Source: Tardiphaga sp.
Lineage (GTDB): Bacteria > Pseudomonadota > Alphaproteobacteria > Rhizobiales > Xanthobacteraceae
Direction: 5' to 3'
DNA length: 11,534 nucleotides
Assembly (NCBI GenBank): GCA_014377915.1
Contig: JACMOT010000501.1
Coordinates: 1 to 11,534 of the forward strand
Shown piece by piece: positions 7,007-11,534 of the stretch (position 1 is its first letter; each line of letters starts with the position of its first letter). Under the pieces are notes generated by a model, which ran no database searches, was not told the origin of the DNA, and saw only the letters and a list, made by a program, of their open reading frames with translations. The position numbers and the translations under genes were made by a program.

Positions 7007-8803
7007 TCAGGGAACCACGCTATCTCCCTGCACGGACATGCTGGCGCGCGCGGTCTCCTGCACCATGAACTGCGCGCGGGCGAGCTCGGCGAAATGGCCG
7101 CCCTGGGTAACAAGTTCATCGAACGTTCCGCTTTCGATCACGCGGCCATTCTCGAATACCAGGATGCGCGTGGCGTTGCGGATGGTGGAGAGCCGGTGCG
7201 CGATGACGAAGGTGGTGCGCCCCTTCATCACTTCATCGAGAGCAACGTTCAGCTTCGCCTCGGTCACCGCGTCGAGCGCGGAAGTCGCCTCGTCGAGAAT
7301 CAGGATTGGCGGATCCTTCAGCAGCGCGCGGGCAATCGAGAGCCGTTGCCGTTCACCGCCGGACAACATGCGGCCGCGCTCGCCGGCATTGGTCTCGAAG
7401 CCATGTTCGCTGCGGTCGATGAAGTCGAGCGCCTGGGCGCGGCCGGCGGCAACCCGCAATTCTTCATCCGTGGCGTCCGGCTTGCCGACGCGAAGATTGT
7501 CGGCGATCGAGCGGTTGAACAGCAAGGCCTCCTGGAACACGACGCCGATATTCCGGCGCAGCCCCGATAATGTCAGGCCGCGGACATCCATGCCATCGAT
7601 GCGAATGAAGCCGGATTGCGGGTCGAAGGCCCGGTGCAGCAGCGCGACCGCCGTCGACTTGCCGGCGCCGGTGGCGCCGACCAGCGCGATGGTCTGGCCG
7701 GGCAGGGCCACGAAGGAGAGGTCCTCGATCGCCGGCCGCTTGCCGTCATAGGAGAACGATACGTCGGTGAACTCGACCATGCCCTGCAGCCGGCCGGGAT
7801 CGATGGCATCAATGCGGTCGCGCACCGCCGGCACGGCGTCCAGCACGTTGAAGAATTCGCGCAACTTCGGCGCCTCCATGAACACGCCGTTGATGAAGGC
7901 GACGACCTGTTCGAGACGCTGGATCAACATGGTGGCGAACGAGACGAACATCACGATCTCGCCGACCGAGGTCAGACCCTGCTGGTTCAGCGCGATGCCG
8001 ACGGTGAAGATCGCCAGGATGGTGATGGTGGTCGAGGCCCGCGTCATGACCGACACCAGCGCCCACCATGACAGCACCGGGATCTGCGCCGCCAGCAGTT
8101 GGCCGGCGACGCCGCGCAGGCCCTGCACCTCGGCGTCGACGCGCGTGAAACTCTGTACCAGCGCGACATTGCCGAGCGCGTCGGAAGCACGCGCGGACAG
8201 GTCGCCGTAATGCTCCTCCACTTCGCTTTGCATGCCGGAGGTCTTGCGCACCACCAGCGTCGTCAGAACCGTGAACACGATGCACAGGATCGCCAGCAGG
8301 CCGGCCAGCCGCCAGTTGATGTACAGCGACATCGGCAGCAGGACGAGCAGACTGGCAATCGCGGCAAAATGCTCGCGGAAAAATCCCAGCCACAGCCGCC
8401 ATAACGCATCCGTGCCGTTCAGCATCACCTTCATCAACCGTCCGGAATGGGTGCCGGTATGATAGGTCAGCGGTAGCTGCATGATGTGTTCGAAGTAGTC
8501 GGTGAGCACAGCCTGGCGCTGACGGTGGGCGAGGCGATCGGAATGCAGTGCCACGACGGCGCCGCAGATGATGGTGAACAACCCGAATCCGACCCAGGCG
8601 CCGAGCAGTGGCCATGGCGACGCCGCCTCGGCCTGTAACGCACCGGTGGAAAGATTGCTCGACAGCACGTCGATGATGCGGCCGAACAGCACCGGTTCGG
8701 CGAATTGCGCGCAGGCCAGCAGCAAATTGGCGGCGGCAAGAAGCCAGCCGAGGCGCTTTTCGCGACCGAGCGCTTCCAGCACGCGGGTGTAGAGACGGAT
8801 CAT
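7007..8803 (-). CDS. ndvA: ABC exporter (fused permease-ATPase), NdvA/ChvA-like cyclic beta-glucan exporter
   Basis: A 598-aa half-transporter with an N-terminal six-helix membrane domain (helices near 19-40, 66-88, 147-165, 168-186, 245-270 and 280-302) and a C-terminal ATPase. ATPase motifs are complete: Walker [10 protein letters not shown] (376-384), Q-loop Q424 ([10 protein letters not shown]), signature LSGGERQR (480-487), Walker B LILDE (501-505) with D-loop SALD, and H536 (IAHRLST). It should act as a homodimer in the inner membrane. From memory it matches rhizobial NdvA/ChvA at [28 protein letters not shown] and in overall length; that family exports cyclic beta-1,2-glucan to the periplasm. 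No glucan synthase gene (ndvB/chvB-like) is in the window, so the substrate is inferred, and a lipid or other glycan is possible. The ATG has only a weak Shine-Dalgarno. The orphan binding-protein gene lies 93 bases upstream on the same strand. Confidence 0.85.
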   Translation of the reverse strand: MIRLYTRVLEALGREKRLGWLLAAANLLLACAQFAEPVLFGRIIDVLSSNLSTGALQAEAASPWPLLGAWVGFGLFTIICGAVVALHSDRLAHRQRQAVLTDYFEHIMQLPLTYHTGTHSGRLMKVMLNGTDALWRLWLGFFREHFAAIASLLVLLPMSLYINWRLAGLLAILCIVFTVLTTLVVRKTSGMQSEVEEHYGDLSARASDALGNVALVQSFTRVDAEVQGLRGVAGQLLAAQIPVLSWWALVSVMTRASTTITILAIFTVGIALNQQGLTSVGEIVMFVSFATMLIQRLEQVVAFINGVFMEAPKLREFFNVLDAVPAVRDRIDAIDPGRLQGMVEFTDVSFSYDGKRPAIEDLSFVALPGQTIALVGATGAGKSTAVALLHRAFDPQSGFIRIDGMDVRGLTLSGLRRNIGVVFQEALLFNRSIADNLRVGKPDATDEELRVAAGRAQALDFIDRSEHGFETNAGERGRMLSGGERQRLSIARALLKDPPILILDEATSALDAVTEAKLNVALDEVMKGRTTFVIAHRLSTIRNATRILVFENGRVIESGTFDELVTQGGHFAELARAQFMVQETARASMSVQGDSVVP

Positions 8804-8896
8804 GGGTGAACACTCATGGCGACGCGAACGGAATGATCCGCGGCTACCATTTTAAGCAGGGATCGGCGCTGGAATACAGCCGTCCGGCGACGTTGT

Positions 8897-9949
8897 TCAG
8901 TTGATCTTGCGACCGATCGCGACCGGCAGAAACGAGTCGTCGAAGATATCGGCTGGAGACGGCCGCTTGCGAAAGGTAAAATCCTCGGCGATCTCGTCCA
9001 GCGATGCCTCGAACCGCATGGCGTCGATGCCGCCCAGGCCGTCGCGCCGGACCTCGTCGGTCAGAATGTTGTCGTGGATGGCAATCCGCAACCGCGCCAG
9101 CTCGAGGTCGCGCGCGCCACCTTCCATCCGGGAAATGACGTCGTCGATCGCTCTCGCCGGGTCGGTGATCGCCAGTTGGGTGCCGGCGGCGACGGGGCGC
9201 AGGAAGCCTTTCACGGCCTCCGGCTTCTCCGCCGCGAATTTCGCATTGACGATCAGGGCCAGGCCATAAGCGGCGCTGCCATAGTCGCTGAAGCGAAACA
9301 CCGCGAGATCGTCGGCGGGCACGCCGCGGTCGCGCAGGTTCACCGCCGACAGGAAGGAAAAGCCGGTGACGGCATCGACCTGGCCGGCCGAGAGCATCGG
9401 CTCGCGCACTGCGGCGCTGATTTTTTCCTGCTTCACCTGCGCGGCCTTGATGCCGTTGCGGCGCGCCAGCGCCGGCCACAGCCGGATCGCGAGATCGCCC
9501 TCGGCGACGCCGATCGTCTTGCCCTCCAGGCTGCCGAGCGAGGTGACGCCGCGGCTCTTGCGGGCGACGATGGCGTAGGGCGCCTTGTTGAGCAGTACGA
9601 ATACCGCCTTGACGGGAATCGCATCGGCCGCGTCGCGGTAGCGCACCAGGGCATTGATATCGGCGAGCGCCACGTCGCTGGCGCCGCTGGCCACGCGGGT
9701 AATCGCATCCTTGGTGCCAGTGGCAATCGTGGTGGAAACCGTCAGGTTCTCGGCGCGGTACAGCCCGCGCGTGGCCGCCAGCACGAACGGCGCCGCGATC
9801 GCATCGATCGGACGGTCTAGTGCAACCTGGATCGCCACAGGGGGTCTGATCTCTTCGGCGGCGAACACCGGCCGAGCGCCGACCGCTGCCAGCATCACCA
9901 TCGAAACGGCACCGATTCGACCAAGAGACACAATCGGGAGATTACGCAT
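8897..9949 (-). CDS. Periplasmic substrate-binding protein, NMT1/THI5-like (ABC nitrate/sulfonate/thiamine-precursor type)
   Basis: A 350-aa exported protein. The signal peptide covers about residues 1-30 (cleavage near PVFA, then AEEIRPP). The mature part has the usual type-II binding-protein layout: strand QVALDRPIDAIAAPFVLAATRGLYRAENL, GTKDAITRVASGASDVALADINAL (80-101), SLGSLEGKTIGVAEGD (138-152), and a second-lobe segment with VDAVTGFSF. Such proteins deliver nitrate, taurine, aliphatic sulfonates or pyrimidine precursors to ABC importers; the ligand cannot be told here. No importer permease or ATPase gene is adjacent; the next gene is an exporter of a different class, so this is an orphan component. 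It starts 224 bases from the divergent Gly/Tyr-rich gene. The ATG lacks a strong Shine-Dalgarno. That 224-base region holds no clear promoter or RNA gene that I can support. Confidence 0.85.
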   Translation of the reverse strand: MRNLPIVSLGRIGAVSMVMLAAVGARPVFAAEEIRPPVAIQVALDRPIDAIAAPFVLAATRGLYRAENLTVSTTIATGTKDAITRVASGASDVALADINALVRYRDAADAIPVKAVFVLLNKAPYAIVARKSRGVTSLGSLEGKTIGVAEGDLAIRLWPALARRNGIKAAQVKQEKISAAVREPMLSAGQVDAVTGFSFLSAVNLRDRGVPADDLAVFRFSDYGSAAYGLALIVNAKFAAEKPEAVKGFLRPVAAGTQLAITDPARAIDDVISRMEGGARDLELARLRIAIHDNILTDEVRRDGLGGIDAMRFEASLDEIAEDFTFRKRPSPADIFDDSFLPVAIGRKIN

Positions 9950-10173
9950 GAAAGGTACTTACAAGGGTTCGACGGGGGGCGATGGGCAGGTTTGGAACGC
10001 ATTCGGCACCGTATCTTGCGCCTCTATCGTGCCGGCTCCAAGCTGAACATCTGATGACCGCCGGCTGCGCCGACGCGGTGTGATGATCCATGCCGCCAGT
10101 ATGGAACCCGGGATGGCCATAGATGTTGTCAAGGCGAGCCCCACGAGGCCGAACGACCATGGAGGTCATTGAA

Positions 10174-10590
10174 ATGTTCAACCGAAAGACTTCGTTCTCC
10201 ACCATTGCCCGAGCTTCCGTCCTGGCGGCTGTCGCGGCGTTGACGCTAACTTCGTTCGCACCCACGGCCGTGCTGGCTGCGCCGGCTGCGAGGGGGGTTT
10301 CGGCGGACCATGGCAGCGGCACGGTTACCGAATTCAGCAGCGCGCGGCGTCGCCATCACCGTGGTAACGGCAATGCCGCCGGTCTGGCTGCGTTTGGCGC
10401 CATTGTCGGCACCATTGGCGCTATCGCCCCCAGCCAGAACCGTCGCGTTTATTATGATCAGGGGCCGCGCTATGGCTACTACGGTGGTGGCCCCGCTTAT
10501 TATGGCGGCGGTCCTGCCTATTACGGCGGCCCCTATGGTGGCTATGGCGGGGGCCACGGCTACGATAATTCGCGCCGCATGACCTGGTAA
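10174..10590 (+). CDS. Small secreted Gly/Tyr-rich protein with glycine-zipper segment, function unknown
   Basis: A 138-aa protein. The start is fixed by a consensus Shine-Dalgarno GGAGGT (10161-10166) 7 bases before the ATG; a longer in-frame reading from 10123 uses TTG and has no such site. Residues 1-35 form a signal peptide (RASVLAAVAALTLTSFA, cleavage near VLA/APA). Then come a basic patch SSARRRHHRGNGN (55-67), a short glycine-zipper-like helix (G70, G75, G79, G82 in GLAAFGAIVGTIGAI), and a tail from Y93 to Y130 built from YYGGGPAYY-type repeats, ending RRMTW. Such proteins are common and poorly characterised in Bradyrhizobium-like bacteria. The zipper suggests membrane insertion or self-assembly, and the Tyr/Gly tail suggests a flexible adhesive or structural segment; both are inference. 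A strong terminator follows, so it is monocistronic. Confidence 0.82.
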   Translation: MFNRKTSFSTIARASVLAAVAALTLTSFAPTAVLAAPAARGVSADHGSGTVTEFSSARRRHHRGNGNAAGLAAFGAIVGTIGAIAPSQNRRVYYDQGPRYGYYGGGPAYYGGGPAYYGGPYGGYGGGHGYDNSRRMTW

Positions 10591-10607
10591 AAAGGGTCTA
10601 TTGATTT

Positions 10608-10643
10608 CAGAACGTCGGCTGTCTCCAGACAGTCGACGTTTTG
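10608..10643 (+). terminator. Strong intrinsic terminator of the Gly/Tyr-rich protein gene
   Basis: Left arm 10608-10624 and right arm 10627-10643 pair almost completely: aacgtcggctgtct with agacagtcgacgtt, one G-T wobble, plus an outer C-G, A-T and G-T. The tip closes on a tcca loop, and a TTTT run (10639-10642) overlaps the end of the right arm. It lies 18 bases after the stop codon. It also falls inside the upstream in-frame extension of the next gene, which argues against a start as far upstream as 10601. Confidence 0.75.
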
Positions 10644-10792
10644 CGTTAATACCGGTCAATCCGGCGATAGCGGCGGGCTCTGGCGACCAAATGTCGCGGT
10701 TACAGGCGGCTTGCCGGGGCGGATTCGGCTATTCGGGTTTTTGGGCGCCCGTTGCCATAGACAAATCGCGACGGGGATGGTTCATCGCGGCC

Positions 10793-11374
10793 ATGCTCAG
10801 ACGAATGTATGATTGGTGCATCGACGCCGCCCACAAGCCCTATGCGCTCTGGATTTTGGGAATGGTGTCGTTCGCGGAAAGTTCGTTCTTTCCGATTCCG
10901 CCGGATGTGATGCTGATCCCGATGTCGCTGGCGCGGCCGGAGCGGGCCTGGTTTTATGCCGGGTTATGCACGCTGACGTCGGTCGCCGGCGGGGTGGTCG
11001 GTTACGCCATCGGCGCGCTGCTGTATGATTCCGTTGGCCACTGGGTAATCAGCTTCTACGGCTATGGCGACAAGGTCGAGGCATTCCGCGCCGGCTACGC
11101 CGAGTACGGCGCGTGGATCATCCTGCTGAAGGGGCTGACGCCGATCCCGTTCAAGCTTGTCACCATCACGTCAGGCTTCGCGAATTATAATATCTGGATG
11201 TTCATCGGGCTGTCGCTGATCGCTCGCGGCGGGCGCTTCTTCCTCGTGGCGGTGCTTCTCAACCGGTATGGCGTATGGATTCGCGAAACCATCGAAAAGC
11301 ATCTCGGGCTGTGGGTCGCGCTGGCGGTCGGAGTTTTGCTGCTCGGTTTCGTCATTGCGTTCCGGATGTTCTGA
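10793..11374 (+). CDS. YqaA/DedA-family inner-membrane protein (VTT/SNARE-associated domain)
   Basis: A 193-aa polytopic membrane protein. Conserved features are FAESSFFPIPPDVMLIPM (27-44, with the acidic pair E29 and D38 and the re-entrant P-I-P-P turn), then KGLTPIPFKLVTITSGFANYN (113-133, the second re-entrant helix with P117, P119 and K121), then ARGGRFF with R145 and R148, which match the essential arginines of DedA proteins in position. Membrane segments lie near 17-28, 52-77, 106-125, 134-156 and 171-190. DedA/VTT proteins are linked to flipping of undecaprenyl phosphate or phospholipids and to proton-motive-force homeostasis; this YqaA-type member has no assigned substrate. The ATG at 10793 (MLRRMYDWCIDAAHKPYALW) matches the family N-terminus. 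The reading frame stays open back to 10601, but that stretch includes the preceding terminator and non-conserved residues. The Shine-Dalgarno is weak, and ATG 10805 is a less likely alternative. Confidence 0.88.
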   Translation: MLRRMYDWCIDAAHKPYALWILGMVSFAESSFFPIPPDVMLIPMSLARPERAWFYAGLCTLTSVAGGVVGYAIGALLYDSVGHWVISFYGYGDKVEAFRAGYAEYGAWIILLKGLTPIPFKLVTITSGFANYNIWMFIGLSLIARGGRFFLVAVLLNRYGVWIRETIEKHLGLWVALAVGVLLLGFVIAFRMF

Positions 11375-11419
11375 GCAAGACACTTCCCCCGGCACAGGTG
11401 TCAGGGTACGTTGCTAAAC

Positions 11420-11534
11420 ATGTCTGATTTGACTTCCTCAGCACGCGCGATGATCCGAAGCCTTTCCGTGGCCCTCCTGGTTACGGTGTTGGTGGCTATC
11501 GCCACCGCTGCCTGGTTGCAGACGCCGCCACCCG
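11420..11534 (+). CDS. Unidentified exported or membrane-anchored protein, N-terminal fragment
   Basis: An open frame from ATG 11420 runs off the right edge (38 codons). It begins MSDLTSSARAMIRS, followed by a hydrophobic stretch (about residues 15-33, SVALLVTVLVAIATAAWL) and then QTPPP. This looks like a signal peptide or first membrane helix. It starts 46 bases after the yqaA stop on the same strand and could be co-transcribed with it. In some alphaproteobacteria a dsbB gene follows a yqaA-type gene, but no PCPLC-type motif is visible here, so I do not name it. The Shine-Dalgarno is weak. Confidence 0.5.
   Translation, partial: MSDLTSSARAMIRSLSVALLVTVLVAIATAAWLQTPPP

Noticed and set aside
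11379..11402. Dyad gacac / gtgtc between yqaA and the last gene
   Set aside because: Only 5 paired bases around a 14-base loop with no T-run; not distinguishable from chance.

Overview
The window looks like ordinary chromosomal DNA from an alphaproteobacterium. The best fit is the Bradyrhizobium / Rhodopseudomonas / Tardiphaga / Afipia group (Nitrobacteraceae). This rests on high GC with strongly GC-biased third codon positions, the run ispH-thrB-rnhA-peroxiredoxin, a TrcR (DUF1013) N-terminus, an NdvA/ChvA-type glucan exporter, and two intergenic palindromic repeats of a style I recall from Bradyrhizobium-type genomes. No genome search was possible, so the taxon is an inference.

Layout. Bases 1-46 hold the first 15 codons of trcR on the minus strand. 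A roughly 280-base divergent region follows, with a likely trcR promoter and a leader hairpin. A compact plus-strand operon comes next: ispH (last step of the MEP isoprenoid pathway), thrB (homoserine kinase) and rnhA (RNase HI). ispH and thrB are 5 bases apart, and thrB and rnhA share an ATGA overlap. Between rnhA and the convergent peroxiredoxin gene lies a composite hairpin repeat (2728-2855) that ends in a T-run.

Bases 2870-9949 form a minus-strand block. Read in the direction of transcription it holds an orphan NMT1/THI5-like periplasmic binding protein, an NdvA-like ABC exporter, a D-Ala-D-Ala carboxypeptidase with a long Ala/Pro/Lys tail, a FadD-type acyl-CoA ligase with its own likely promoter, a second complex palindromic repeat (3438-3532), and a Prx5-type one-cysteine peroxiredoxin. 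The gaps of 93 to about 190 bases suggest several transcription units rather than one operon.

From 10174 the plus strand carries a small secreted Gly/Tyr-rich protein with a glycine-zipper segment, a strong intrinsic terminator, a YqaA/DedA-type membrane protein, and the start of an unidentified exported or membrane-anchored protein cut by the window end.

Functionally this is core metabolism (isoprenoids, threonine, fatty-acid activation), genome maintenance (RNase HI), redox defence, and cell-envelope work (peptidoglycan trimming, glucan export, DedA-type membrane protein, Gly/Tyr-rich surface protein). I see no mobile element, CRISPR array, toxin-antitoxin pair, phage gene, tRNA or rRNA, and no convincing sign of a new defence or biosynthetic system. 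The points most worth a second look are the two structured repeats, the trcR leader hairpin, the carboxypeptidase tail, the orphan binding protein, and the small Gly/Tyr-rich protein.
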